Origin: Butyricimonas paravirosa
GTDB taxonomy: Bacteria; Bacteroidota; Bacteroidia; Bacteroidales; Marinifilaceae
Direction of reading: 5' to 3'
DNA: 64,000 bases
Assembly (NCBI RefSeq): GCF_032878955.1
Contig: NZ_CP043839.1
Coordinates: forward strand, 2,914,001-2,978,000
In this document: in pieces, positions 41,223 through 50,886 of the stretch
Position numbering within the stretch: the stretch's first letter is position 1
Layout of the letters: every line of letters starts with the position of its first letter
Made by a program: the position numbers and the translations under genes
Notes under the pieces: model-generated
Databases searched by the model: none
Seen by the model: the letters and a program-made list of their open reading frames with translations, nothing else
Told to the model about the DNA's origin: nothing

Positions 41223-42338
41223 ATGACACCTAAAGATTGTGAACATATCGCCCATTTGCTTTTCCTAGCTTACACGGGGGAGGTAAGTCCCGACCAGCAA
41301 GAGGAGTTATCCCGTTGGTTGAAAGAGGACAAACATCACGATGATTTGTACCGGACAATCATGGATCACGAACGAATTCGCTCGGAACAAGAGGTATTTT
41401 TATTATTCAACCAGCAAAGAGCTTGGACAAAGATTTCACAAAAGACTTACCGAAAAAGCAAAATGTTATATACCAATTTTTTACGGTATGCAGCCGTATT
41501 CATTTGCTTTATCTGTGTCAGCGTGTATTTCCTATACCCCGATAAGCCGGAAGAAAAGATCGAAATTGTCGAGTTATTCTTAGAACCCATTTCTCCCAAG
41601 GCTATCCTACAAAACGAACAGGAAGTACGTATATCCCTGCCGGGTCAATGCTATTCGATAAAAGATAGTACCCGTCATAAAAAACAGCTTGAAACATCTG
41701 AAATCCTGCGAATTTATGTACCCAAAGGAGGTGAGTTCGAACTTGTGTTAGCTGACGGAACACGTGTCTGGATGAATTCAGAGACAGAATTAAAATTCCC
41801 CCGTGTTTTTACCGGGGACAAGCGACAAGTCGAATTGGTTTCCGGAGAGGCTTATTTCGATGTCAGAAAAGATAAAACAAAACCATTTATCGTTCGGAAT
41901 AAGGATTTGGATTTAACGGTGTTAGGTACTCAGTTTAATATCCAGAATTATTCCGACGAGCATGAAATTATAACAACTCTAGTCGAAGGTGCCGTGCAAT
42001 TATCATCCGACAAGACCATTCTACACCCCGGGGAACAGGCCACTTACAACAAAGCAACACGAGAAACACAAGTTGAAACGGTAGACACGGAACTCTTCAC
42101 GGCATGGAGAGAGGGACGATTAATTTTCAAGTCTACTCGCTTGGAGACGGTCCTGAAACAATTGTCCCGTTGGTATGATGTTAAATTCGTGTACGAAGAA
42201 GAAAGATTAAAAGACTTAATCTTCTCCGGAAAGATGAAAAAATACGATAACGGTAATGTTATTTTAGGAATATTAAAAGCTACAGGAAAAATCGATTTTA
42301 TACAACAAGACTCTGTTATACATGTAAAGAGACAATAA
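41223..42338 (+). CDS. FecR-family anti-sigma factor
   Basis: 371 residues. The N-terminal cytoplasmic part (about 1-80) includes the Bacteroidetes anti-sigma start pattern. A membrane helix (YAAVFICFICVSVYFLY, about 90-107) precedes the periplasmic FecR domain (VPKGGEFELVLADGTRVWMN, SGEAYFDVRKDKTKPFIV, GTQFNIQNYSDE). The end is a DUF4974-like domain (GRLIFKSTRLETVLKQLSRWYDV), which contacts the STN domain of the SusC receptor. It holds the ECF sigma inactive until a signal arrives. It is 34 bp before the SusC gene. Confidence 0.94.
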   Translation: MTPKDCEHIAHLLFLAYTGEVSPDQQEELSRWLKEDKHHDDLYRTIMDHERIRSEQEVFLLFNQQRAWTKISQKTYRKSKMLYTNFLRYAAVFICFICVSVYFLYPDKPEEKIEIVELFLEPISPKAILQNEQEVRISLPGQCYSIKDSTRHKKQLETSEILRIYVPKGGEFELVLADGTRVWMNSETELKFPRVFTGDKRQVELVSGEAYFDVRKDKTKPFIVRNKDLDLTVLGTQFNIQNYSDEHEIITTLVEGAVQLSSDKTILHPGEQATYNKATRETQVETVDTELFTAWREGRLIFKSTRLETVLKQLSRWYDVKFVYEEERLKDLIFSGKMKKYDNGNVILGILKATGKIDFIQQDSVIHVKRQ

Positions 42339-42372
42339 AAAAAGACTTTAGTACGTTTAAAAACCAATAACC

Positions 42373-45300
42373 ATGAAAAAAAATTCATCAATCCCCAAAG
42401 CGGGATTCAGACTTTTTCGGCCTAACCCGAGAATGTTCGGAAAACTATTTGCTCTTTTTATCTTCATGACATTTTGCACTTACTCGTACGGAGTGAGTCA
42501 AAACAAGAAGATGGATGTTCACTTCAACAACGCCTCGATTGATTTTGTTATCGAGTACCTAGAATCGGCAACGGACTACACGTTCGTGTACAACGACACG
42601 GATAAGGAAGGTGTTAAAATAACCGTCTCGTTGAAAGACGCGGACATCGTGACAATTTTGGATGCTGTATTTAAAAACACGCCCCTCGCTTACCAGATAA
42701 AAGAAGATCGTATCGTGGTGCTAAGACGTAAGAATAATACGGTAAAAGCTGAAGAGGAGAAACAACTGGTCGTGAAAGGACGCGTGATTTCGGAAAAAGA
42801 CAAAGAACCTATTATCGGGGCCACCGTTATCTTAGAAGGTACGACTTTAGGGGTTGCTACAGACGTGGAAGGCAAATTTTCAATCAACGTTCCGGAAGAT
42901 GCGAAAACACTCGTCATCAGTAGCATCGGTTATGCTAAATATCGGTTCGCATTGAACTCAAATGTTTTCGACAAACTCAATATCATTCAACTGAAAGATA
43001 GCGTGAGTTTCGTTGACGAGGTGGTTATCGTCGGTTATGGAACCACCAAAGTAAAAGATGCTACCGGAGCCGTATCCCGACTCGGGGAAAAGGATATTGC
43101 CATGTCTCCGGCAGGAGCAAGCGTGCAAAGTATGTTGCAAGGACGGGCCCCCGGAGTAAACGTCATGATTCAATCGGCCTCTCCCACTTCCCCGGTAAAT
43201 GTTATGATTCGAGGAATTTCAACGTTAACCGGAAACACTCAACCGTTATGGGTTATTGACGGAGTACCCGATTATTCACAAAGTTCCACAGGAGACGTAA
43301 CCAATGCTTTATTCAACTTGAATTTATCAGACATTGAAAGCATTGATATATTAAAAGACGTATCTGCAACAGCAATCTACGGTTCCCGGGCCGCCAACGG
43401 TGTCATCATCGTGACCACGAAAAGGGGTAAACTAGGGATGCAGCCGACCGTGGACCTTTCTCTCCGAGCCGGAATCCAGACCATCAATTCAAACAAGCTA
43501 AACGCCTTGAATGCAGCAGAATACAAGCGTTTCGTAGAGACAGTCGGTCGTCAATCCATTGAAATTGCCGGATTCGATTACAATACCCGACTCTTTTTCA
43601 ATGAATCCAAATTCAATCAATTGAACACGAGCCAATGGGACGGCAGTATGCTGGAATTACTCCCCGATGCTTTCATGGACGGAGATACCGACTGGTGGGA
43701 TGAAATGACCCAGAATGCTTTGACCACACAATGCGACATTTCCGTGCGAGGTGGAACACAGAACTCGAACTACTTTATCTCTTTCGGATATAATGACCAA
43801 AAAGGTGTTGTAAAGGGAGGACGCAGCAAGCTGTTAACAGGGCGTTTGAATTTTGAAACATTAATCGGGAAACAGGTCAAACTAGGCGTCAATCTATCCG
43901 GATCGTCCAGAAAAACCAATAACAAGGATAATCTTATTGACAATATCATCCGATTCCGCCCAGACTTCCCGGCATATAATGAAGACGGAAGTATTAACCT
44001 GGTAACAACAAGCACGGTGATCGAAAACCCACATTTAACCCTGGCTAACCGAAACGATGGACGAGGTTTAACTTTCTCCGGTTCTGCCTTTCTGGAATGG
44101 ACAATTTTGGACGGTTTGAAATTCAAATCTACCGGAACGGTCAATTACACGAATTCGCAAACCGACATTTTCTCGAAAAAAGGGACACGAGGATATGCCA
44201 CGGCCTACAATAGTCGCAACTTAGGTAATAGTGAGAACAACACCTACGTGTGGGATAACACGCTGACTTGGATGAAAACTTTTGGCAAACACAATTTGGT
44301 TGCCATGGTCGGACATTCAATCGAAAAATACAAATCCAGAATGCTTTCCGGTGGTGCGGAAGAATTCCCAGACGAAAAGGTATTAATTAATCTAGGTAGT
44401 GGGGCTGACTCCTGGGCAGATAGTGATGAAGCCGGGAACACGCTCGTATCAGCCATTGCTCGTGTGAATTACAAATACAACAATCGTTACCTAGCAACCT
44501 TTACTTTCCGTACGGACGGCTCCTCGAAGTTCGGACCGGACAAGCGCTGGGGATATTTCCCTTCCGGAGCGCTCGCTTGGGTGATCTCAGAAGAAGAATT
44601 TATGGCCCCCTTGAAATTATATATTCCTTATTTGAAACTACGGGCTTCTGTCGGGAAAATCGGTTCACAGAACTTAGGCAATTATGATTATATCTCCCTT
44701 ATGGGAGCTGCAACCTATGACGGACAACCGGGAACAAAGCCGACTTCTTTGGGAAATCCGGTCCTTCAATGGGAAGAAACAACCTCTGTCGACGTGGGTC
44801 TTGATTTCGGTTTGTTAAACGAACGCCTTCGCGGAACAATCGGATACTACAATAAACAAATCAACAATCTGATTTATGACGGTTCCGTGCCTGCAAACTC
44901 ATCCTACACGACTGTCAACCAGAATGTAGGAACAATCGCCAATGTCGGATGGGAATTTGACATCCGGGGTGACGTTATCCGGACGGATAAAGTGAACTTT
45001 GAAATCGGCTTTAATATCGCCACGAATTCCGGAAAAGTAAAGAAACTGGATGGGATCGTGAAAGAGCTAAAAATGCCTTACTATTACGAATATGTTCGTT
45101 TGGTTGAAGGCGGACACATCGGAGACTGGTACGGTTATCAATACGCCGGTCGGCTGTTCCGAACCCAAGAAGAAATTATCGCACTGAAACCGGTGTCATC
45201 TACCGGAGTGCAGGAAAATTATTTCGGAAGTTATGATTCTCCGGGTGACGCATACCTGATTGATCAAGACGGAGATGGAAAGATCACGGCAAAGGACAAA

Positions 45301-45849
45301 GTAAAACTGGGTAATTTCAATCCAAAATTCTTTGGAGGTTTCAACCTCTCTCTCAGTTGGAAAAATTTATACGCAACCGCCGTGTTCACTTACTCGTACG
45401 GAGCGAAAAGAATGTGGTATTATCAATATGAGAAAACATCCGGCGTGGGGACCTACAATGTGTATAACTCGATATTTGATAGTTACAATTTCAAAGGAGG
45501 CGATGCATTATTCCCAAGGTTAGCCTACGCAGGAACCGTGGCCAATGCTTTATGTGACCTGTATATTCACGACGCCTCGTTTTTACGGATGAATTCTTTG
45601 AACTTGAATTATCGCTTACCAGCAAAATGGTTTACCGGAACGTTCGTGAATAACGTGGAATTATCTTTCTCTGCATCCAACTTGTTCACCATCACGAAAT
45701 ACCCGGGCTTTGACCCGCAAGGGAACTTCGGATCGACCTCGACATCTGCAACCGCCAATGACGTAATAACCGTGGCGCAAGGTGTTGATTACAGCACTTA
45801 TCCATCAGCGAGAACCTATAGCCTTGGTATTAAATTTACATTCAAATAA
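42373..45849 (+). CDS. SusC/RagA-family TonB-linked outer-membrane transporter
   Basis: 1158 residues. A positively charged leader and hydrophobic signal (LFALFIFMTFCTYSYGVSQ) precede an STN/secretin-like signalling domain (about 45-115, MDVHFNNASIDFVIEYLESA). A CarboxypepD_reg domain follows (about 130-210, GRVISEKDKEPIIGATVILE), then the plug with VDEVVIVGYGTTKVKDATGA and DILKDVSATAIYGSRAANGV, and a large barrel ending GIKFTFK. The STN domain fits FecR/ECF surface signalling. It imports a ligand captured by the SusD partner. No glycan-degrading enzyme is nearby, so the cargo may not be a polysaccharide. Confidence 0.96.
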   Translation: MKKNSSIPKAGFRLFRPNPRMFGKLFALFIFMTFCTYSYGVSQNKKMDVHFNNASIDFVIEYLESATDYTFVYNDTDKEGVKITVSLKDADIVTILDAVFKNTPLAYQIKEDRIVVLRRKNNTVKAEEEKQLVVKGRVISEKDKEPIIGATVILEGTTLGVATDVEGKFSINVPEDAKTLVISSIGYAKYRFALNSNVFDKLNIIQLKDSVSFVDEVVIVGYGTTKVKDATGAVSRLGEKDIAMSPAGASVQSMLQGRAPGVNVMIQSASPTSPVNVMIRGISTLTGNTQPLWVIDGVPDYSQSSTGDVTNALFNLNLSDIESIDILKDVSATAIYGSRAANGVIIVTTKRGKLGMQPTVDLSLRAGIQTINSNKLNALNAAEYKRFVETVGRQSIEIAGFDYNTRLFFNESKFNQLNTSQWDGSMLELLPDAFMDGDTDWWDEMTQNALTTQCDISVRGGTQNSNYFISFGYNDQKGVVKGGRSKLLTGRLNFETLIGKQVKLGVNLSGSSRKTNNKDNLIDNIIRFRPDFPAYNEDGSINLVTTSTVIENPHLTLANRNDGRGLTFSGSAFLEWTILDGLKFKSTGTVNYTNSQTDIFSKKGTRGYATAYNSRNLGNSENNTYVWDNTLTWMKTFGKHNLVAMVGHSIEKYKSRMLSGGAEEFPDEKVLINLGSGADSWADSDEAGNTLVSAIARVNYKYNNRYLATFTFRTDGSSKFGPDKRWGYFPSGALAWVISEEEFMAPLKLYIPYLKLRASVGKIGSQNLGNYDYISLMGAATYDGQPGTKPTSLGNPVLQWEETTSVDVGLDFGLLNERLRGTIGYYNKQINNLIYDGSVPANSSYTTVNQNVGTIANVGWEFDIRGDVIRTDKVNFEIGFNIATNSGKVKKLDGIVKELKMPYYYEYVRLVEGGHIGDWYGYQYAGRLFRTQEEIIALKPVSSTGVQENYFGSYDSPGDAYLIDQDGDGKITAKDKVKLGNFNPKFFGGFNLSLSWKNLYATAVFTYSYGAKRMWYYQYEKTSGVGTYNVYNSIFDSYNFKGGDALFPRLAYAGTVANALCDLYIHDASFLRMNSLNLNYRLPAKWFTGTFVNNVELSFSASNLFTITKYPGFDPQGNFGSTSTSATANDVITVAQGVDYSTYPSARTYSLGIKFTFK

Positions 45850-45859
45850 ATTCTGCACC

Positions 45860-47332
45860 ATGAAAAGAATCATATATATTTTGATCTTTGGATTCATCCT
45901 ATCATCTTGTGATGATTTCCTAACAGAAGAGCCCGTGCATAAACAAACCCTCGAAAATGCCGTGGTGGATTATGACGGGGCACAAAACATTATCAATGGA
46001 ATGTATGCCTCATTAACATTGGGAAGTGGTACTTCCGGAAGTGACTTTTTCGGAGGTAGCCTAGCTTGCGCCTTGTCTTCTCAGGCAGGAGTATCTCGTG
46101 CGGGAGGAACAACATTCTATTCGATGTCATATACTTCCACCACCAGTGGAATTGCTACTTATTGGCAACAATGGTATGCCTGTGTGAATGCCGCAAATGC
46201 AGCCATCATTTCTATCTCAGCATTAGCAGATAACAAATTCCCCGATACAAAAGAAAAAAGTCGAATGATCGCCGAAGCCCGTTGTTTCCGGGCATGGGTA
46301 AACGCACACTTGTTATGGTGTTTCGGGCATTTTCAAACAGATGATGCATACGGGATTTTGTATAGAGAAGAGTTGAGCGACATGGTTAACGTACATCGGG
46401 ATCGTTTGAGTGTAAAAGATAGTTATCAAAAAATATTTGATGACTTGGATACAGCAATCAAGGATCTGGGAGACTATACAACTTCCAAACGCCTGTCTCG
46501 TCAACTGGCACAGGCGTTGAAAGTCAAACTATTGTTAAACCGGGGTTGGGAAAGTGACTACGCAAACGCTTTATCACTATTGAATGAAACGATTTCCACT
46601 CTTCCAGCTGATTTCAAGATGGACCCGGATATGAAAAACATGTATAACGAAGCATGGGATTCAAAAGAAGTTTTATGGGCTCGTTATCTTGAAGACGGTA
46701 GCGGACGGGCATATTCCGAATTCGCATACACGCAAACCATCATACAGACGGGTGATCTTCTGGTGGTCGGTCAAGAACCATCATCTCTGAAATCATTCTA
46801 TCCAGAATTCAATTCATGGCTAGAGACTGATCCCCGATACGATGTAACAATGGGATGGGCCAGACGCCTGAATGCTAACGGACAACAATATTTCTGCCCA
46901 ACCAAAGTTGCCAGAGGCGGACGTGCCGATATGAATGACAAATTTACCACGTATTATTTCCGTTACCCGGAATTACTATTGATGCAAGCCGAATTAAGAG
47001 CCAGAACAGGAGCTACGATTGCAGAAGCTCTTGCTCCGATCAATACACTCCGAAACAACCGGACCAATCCCGTATTATCCCAAATCCCGGAACCTGCAAC
47101 CCGCAATGAATTGATGGACATTATCTTTAAAGAATATTGTTTGGAATTATTTGTAGAAAACGGAAGCGAATGGTTTGCTTCACTGCGTTTCGAAAAAGAC
47201 GGGAATCCTTGGTTCAAAACATTAAAGCCTGATGTATCTGATGTAAGTACAAATAAATATTGTTGGCCAATCCCCGCCGTGGAAACCAACGTGAACAGTC
47301 AAATAAAACCCAATCCCGGTTTCGATAATTAA
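45860..47332 (+). CDS. SusD/RagB-family lipoprotein
   Basis: 490 residues from ATG 45860; the longer frame would overlap susC. Lipoprotein signal FGFILSSC, Cys at about 16. SusD hallmarks are LTEEPVHKQTLENA, the TPR-like helices (YYQQWYACVNAANAAIISIS-type stretch; AEARCFRAWVNAHLLWCFG), and FRYPELLLMQAELRARTGAT then INTLRNNR. It covers the SusC pore and binds ligand at the surface. It is 10 bp after susC. No enzyme motif. Confidence 0.95.
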   Translation: MKRIIYILIFGFILSSCDDFLTEEPVHKQTLENAVVDYDGAQNIINGMYASLTLGSGTSGSDFFGGSLACALSSQAGVSRAGGTTFYSMSYTSTTSGIATYWQQWYACVNAANAAIISISALADNKFPDTKEKSRMIAEARCFRAWVNAHLLWCFGHFQTDDAYGILYREELSDMVNVHRDRLSVKDSYQKIFDDLDTAIKDLGDYTTSKRLSRQLAQALKVKLLLNRGWESDYANALSLLNETISTLPADFKMDPDMKNMYNEAWDSKEVLWARYLEDGSGRAYSEFAYTQTIIQTGDLLVVGQEPSSLKSFYPEFNSWLETDPRYDVTMGWARRLNANGQQYFCPTKVARGGRADMNDKFTTYYFRYPELLLMQAELRARTGATIAEALAPINTLRNNRTNPVLSQIPEPATRNELMDIIFKEYCLELFVENGSEWFASLRFEKDGNPWFKTLKPDVSDVSTNKYCWPIPAVETNVNSQIKPNPGFDN

Positions 47333-47344
47333 AAACTTGAAGTG

Positions 47345-48157
47345 ATGAAAAAATTAATCTATATTTTACTCGCAAGTGTCACGATGCTCTTTACGGCATG
47401 TGAAGATGACTATGACAAACTGGTCAAAGAACCCAATGATGTTACGTTGAATGAATTACAATTAGAAAAATTTACTCATATCATTCCGGATGGCGGTTTC
47501 AAATCCGGAGAAATAACATTCAATACGAAAAAGAATTCAGACGGAACTTTTAGCGGATTCGCGTATTCCCGCCGAAGTAATCGTTCATTTACTTGGAGTG
47601 GTACTGATGCTGCCTTAGATTCTAATCGTTTTAGCGTTTACACGCCCCGTCCCAACCAAACGGAAGTGTACGCTGTTGCCTGCGTGAAAGATGATGATGT
47701 TTACTTCACGCTGGATAAAGCTACTATTGTCGAGCATATTCTAGTGGCAAACACGACATACGCCTATTTCGCAATGAATTATGGAAAAGATACAGGCCCC
47801 ACTCCTATCGCTAATCCTAATGTTCCTTCTGCACCCAAGGGTATTTGGCAAACCTATGCACCCGGAGTGGAACGGGCATTGAACCTTGACGGAGATTATT
47901 TTAAACTGATCATTAAAGGTTTCTTGGGAGATACCCACACAGGAACGGTTGAATTTTACTTGTGCTGCCGCAAGGGAGCCGATCCGGCAAATCCAACATT
48001 CAATTTTCTCCGTTCAGACTGGATAAAAGCCGATTTGCAATCCTTGGGGGTTGTTGATAAAGTCGTTTTCAATGTAGAGTGTTCGTATCGGGATAATAAT
48101 CAGCAGAGTTTGATTCCCGCCTGGTTCTGTCTAGATGGAATTCGACTCCAAAAATAA
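47345..48157 (+). CDS. DUF4465-like surface lipoprotein
   Basis: 270 residues from ATG 47345 (MKKLIYILLASVTMLFTAC; Cys at 19); a GTG just before is not preferred. The second half (about 130-265) matches my memory of DUF4465: VANTTYAYFAMNYG, DYFKLIIKGFLGDTHTGTVE, DWIKADLQSLGVVDKVVFNV and AWFCLDGI. DUF4465 proteins occur in outer-membrane uptake loci; some are associated with cobalamin uptake in Bacteroides, which I cannot confirm for this one. It is 12 bp after susD and probably binds the same ligand. Confidence 0.6.
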   Translation: MKKLIYILLASVTMLFTACEDDYDKLVKEPNDVTLNELQLEKFTHIIPDGGFKSGEITFNTKKNSDGTFSGFAYSRRSNRSFTWSGTDAALDSNRFSVYTPRPNQTEVYAVACVKDDDVYFTLDKATIVEHILVANTTYAYFAMNYGKDTGPTPIANPNVPSAPKGIWQTYAPGVERALNLDGDYFKLIIKGFLGDTHTGTVEFYLCCRKGADPANPTFNFLRSDWIKADLQSLGVVDKVVFNVECSYRDNNQQSLIPAWFCLDGIRLQK

Positions 48158-48164
48158 TGTTGTT

Positions 48165-49283
48165 ATGATCAAAAAGTATTTTTTACTCCTGTTAGCAACT
48201 ATTTTGCTAACGGGAGTACACGGACAAAACCGACAAGTGGATTTGCCCAAAAATATCCCTTTACAGGACATTCTAAAAAAAGCGAAAAAACAAAAGAAAC
48301 ATGTATTATTGGATTTCGGCTCTCCAAGATGTTCCCCTTGTCTATTTATTAAAAACAAAATATTCACAATCGATAGTATAGCAGATTTTATCAATGAACG
48401 TTTCGTGAGTGTTGATTATACCGAAGGCCCCGAAAAGAAACGATTAAGTAAGATTTACGAGGTTTACACGGAACCCGTACTTCTAATCTGCGATGCGAAT
48501 GGTAGGGTCATGCACCGGATGGAAGGAAAATGTACCGCAGGCGAAATGATGGCCCGCCTACGCCAAGGTCTAGACGTGAAAAATAATCTGACTGCACAAA
48601 AATTAATGTATGACAACGGGAACCGATCTTCAGAATTCCTGATCAACTATCTGGAAACTCTTCATATTGCCGGTTTAAGAACCCAGAGAGACTCCGTATT
48701 ACAAAATATTTTCTCACCCTCGTTTCATGTAGATTCTTTAAAAACACCCAAATACTGGAACGTGTTCTTGCGCTACAACGAGTCCCCTGTTAGTCGAGAA
48801 GGAAGTTATGTATTCAAACATCGGGAAGAATTCTATAAATTGTTTGGACAACAAATCGTCAATGGAAAAATTGACCAAATGTTTAACGGAAAACTCCGCA
48901 CGTACACGTACGGACAAACTCCCCCCATTGAATCAAAAGAGTACAGAGATATTTTGGAATGCCTTCAAAATACCGACTACCCAAAATCTACCGAATGGCT
49001 TATTTACTTGATGCCCACCCAGTATAAATTCAAAGACTGGATGGCAATGGTTAAGGCTATCGACCATGCCATTGACCTCAATATTCCCAAAGGAAAGGAC
49101 AAACAAACTTACATGATTATGATGTCCCGACAAATTTGCTGGTATTCGAACAATTATGAAGCTCTGACCTATGCACTGAAGTGGATTGATCAGGCGATAA
49201 AATCAAGTGACGATTCTCAAAAACAAAAACTACAAGATGAACGGGAACAAATCATCGAAAAAATGAATGAATTAAAATCATAA
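48165..49283 (+). CDS. Periplasmic thioredoxin-like protein
   Basis: 372 residues from ATG 48165 (MIKKYFLLLLATILLTGVHG); an ATG ten codons earlier would bury the signal. The thioredoxin fold is in the first 140 residues, with VLLDFGSPRCSPCLFIKNKI carrying a CSPC active site and a cis-Pro region in YTEPVLLICD. The remaining 230 residues are helical and unassigned. Such proteins reduce or isomerise disulfides, or handle cargo, in the periplasm. Last gene of the ECF/FecR/SusCD locus, 7 bp after the DUF4465-like gene, and closed by a strong hairpin. Confidence 0.82.
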   Translation: MIKKYFLLLLATILLTGVHGQNRQVDLPKNIPLQDILKKAKKQKKHVLLDFGSPRCSPCLFIKNKIFTIDSIADFINERFVSVDYTEGPEKKRLSKIYEVYTEPVLLICDANGRVMHRMEGKCTAGEMMARLRQGLDVKNNLTAQKLMYDNGNRSSEFLINYLETLHIAGLRTQRDSVLQNIFSPSFHVDSLKTPKYWNVFLRYNESPVSREGSYVFKHREEFYKLFGQQIVNGKIDQMFNGKLRTYTYGQTPPIESKEYRDILECLQNTDYPKSTEWLIYLMPTQYKFKDWMAMVKAIDHAIDLNIPKGKDKQTYMIMMSRQICWYSNNYEALTYALKWIDQAIKSSDDSQKQKLQDEREQIIEKMNELKS

Positions 49284-49304
49284 AATTCATATCGAATCTT
49301 TTCT

Positions 49305-49360
49305 AACAGGTTGTAAATTATTAGTTCTTGAAAATAGGCAGGTATTTACAACCTGTTTTA
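49305..49360. terminator. Bidirectional terminator
   Basis: AACAGGTTGTAAAT and ATTTACAACCTGTT form a perfect 14-bp stem, flanked by T-rich sequence on both sides. It sits between the convergent thioredoxin-like gene and the LAB_N gene and overlaps the latter's stop codon. Confidence 0.8.
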
Positions 49361-49969
49361 GTTTCCGGCTCTTCTGGACAAATAAATATTCCGACTATAA
49401 GCGATTAACCCGGTTGACTGCCCTAAAATTAACACGGGATCACGCCGATAGATAGCATAGGAAACGATGATCAGGGAACCAAAGAGGCTGATCACCCAAA
49501 AGCCTATCGGCAAAAGTGATTCATCTTTTCGTTTGGAGTAGATCCACTGGTAAACAAAACGCAAGGTGAAAATAATCTGTCCCATAGACCCGTAGATCAA
49601 GAGCCACAAAGGTATCTTTTCGTTCCGAAAGAACTGATCGACAAAAGCGCTTGCATCTTTAAGCATGTATAAAATTGCCGCCACCGGGGTCAGAAGTAAT
49701 AGTGTCCGGATAACAAACGGTAATTTCTTCCATTGATGTTTTTTGTCCAGATTCCAGATATAGATATAGTAAGATATGATTTGTCCCAGAATAATCGCGA
49801 AGTCATCCCTCAACCATCCATATACAAATAACAGGTAGGAACCCACGATACTCAGCTGCCAGAAAATAGCCGGAGAGATCACTTTTTTGGCCCGCTCCGA
49901 TAAGATCCATTGTAAAAGAATCCGGGCAGAAAAAAACACCTGAGCAAGAAATCCTATAACATAAATCAT
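49358..49969 (-). CDS. Lipid-A-disaccharide synthase N-terminal-domain membrane protein
   Basis: 203 residues with about six short helices in two similar halves: AQVFFSARILLQWILSERAK and MGQIIFTLRFVYQWIYSKRK. Each half carries the conserved Q-W-x-x-S-E/K pattern of LAB_N proteins, and each contains LFVYGW- or SYAIYRRDP-type loops. This is the stand-alone LAB_N form, without the LpxB catalytic part. It usually pairs with a GT2 enzyme, and the GT2 gene is 50 bp upstream on the same strand. A role in making or flipping a lipid-linked sugar is inferred. Confidence 0.85.
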   Translation of the reverse strand: MIYVIGFLAQVFFSARILLQWILSERAKKVISPAIFWQLSIVGSYLLFVYGWLRDDFAIILGQIISYYIYIWNLDKKHQWKKLPFVIRTLLLLTPVAAILYMLKDASAFVDQFFRNEKIPLWLLIYGSMGQIIFTLRFVYQWIYSKRKDESLLPIGFWVISLFGSLIIVSYAIYRRDPVLILGQSTGLIAYSRNIYLSRRAGN

Positions 49970-50019
49970 TTTGTAAACTAAAAGTTTAAAGATAAAAACT
50001 AAAAGCTAGAAACTACATC

Positions 50020-50754
50020 TCAAGAATTCAAATTATTCTCGGCGACTTGATAGTTGATATACCTTTTTCTCATCCAGCGGTAAGCAAAACAATCTTTAAA
50101 GGGCCCGACCAAGCGATTGGCCAGATTATACTTAGACTTCCCGGCAATACGGGGAAAATGACGAACCGGAACCTGTTTCACTTGTCCTTCCTGCAATTGA
50201 ATCAAAGCCGGTAGAAAACGGTGCATCCCCGTGAAGAAAGGAATTCTTTTGGCGTAATCCGTCCTTAAAACCTTCAGAGGACAACCTGTATCTTCAACCC
50301 CGTCATGCGTCATCATCCGGCGGAATCCATTCGCGATACGAGAAGACATATTCTTGACAAAACTATCTTTCCGTCCGGTACGGATGCCCATGACCATCTC
50401 GTATTGATCCACAAATTCCAACAATTTATTAAAATCCCGTGGAGTGGTCTGGAGGTCAGCATCAATGTAGCCGACCCATTTTGAAAAGCTATTATCGATT
50501 CCGGCTTTCATGGCAGCACTCAGTCCCCCGTTTCGAGCCAAATTCAAAAAGAAAAATGCCTCGTTACGCCCACAAACTTCCCGAATCAAACGTTCGCTAT
50601 CATCTTTCGAACCGTCATTCACGAATAACACGCAAGAAGACACCTTCGCATCCTTTAAAAACTCTCCCAATTCTTTCTCTAACCTTAAGATATTCCCTTC
50701 TTCGTTATACACTGGAACAATGATAGTTAATTGATAGTTTGCGGTCTTATTCAT
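50020..50754 (-). CDS. Glycosyltransferase family 2 (DPM1/ArnC-like)
   Basis: 244 residues, soluble, no membrane helices at the C-terminus. GT2 motifs: TIIVPVYNEEGNILRLEKEL at the N-terminus, VLFVNDGSKDDSERLIREV, the DxD-like DADLQTTP and the acceptor-side GCPLKVLRTDYAKRIPFFTG. It should transfer a sugar from a nucleotide to polyprenyl phosphate, as ArnC and DPM1 do. The product would serve membrane transferases such as the GT39 pair at 37-40 kb. First gene of a two-gene operon with the LAB_N gene; divergent from pyrH. Confidence 0.9.
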   Translation of the reverse strand: MNKTANYQLTIIVPVYNEEGNILRLEKELGEFLKDAKVSSCVLFVNDGSKDDSERLIREVCGRNEAFFFLNLARNGGLSAAMKAGIDNSFSKWVGYIDADLQTTPRDFNKLLEFVDQYEMVMGIRTGRKDSFVKNMSSRIANGFRRMMTHDGVEDTGCPLKVLRTDYAKRIPFFTGMHRFLPALIQLQEGQVKQVPVRHFPRIAGKSKYNLANRLVGPFKDCFAYRWMRKRYINYQVAENNLNS

Positions 50755-50806
50755 CTGCCGAAAAATTTATATTATGAATTTAAATTATAGTTATAACAAA
50801 AATCAC

Positions 50807-50814
50807 TAGCTTTG
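50807..50814 (+). promoter_or_regulatory. -7 promoter element for pyrH
   Basis: TAGCTTTG matches TAnnTTTG, 72 bp before ATG 50887. No clear -33 box. Confidence 0.45.
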
Positions 50815-50886
50815 TTGTTACGTTTTTACGTGCAGGAACAACGTTTTTTTTCTGGTTTTTGTTATAAAATTTAAACGAACAAAGAT

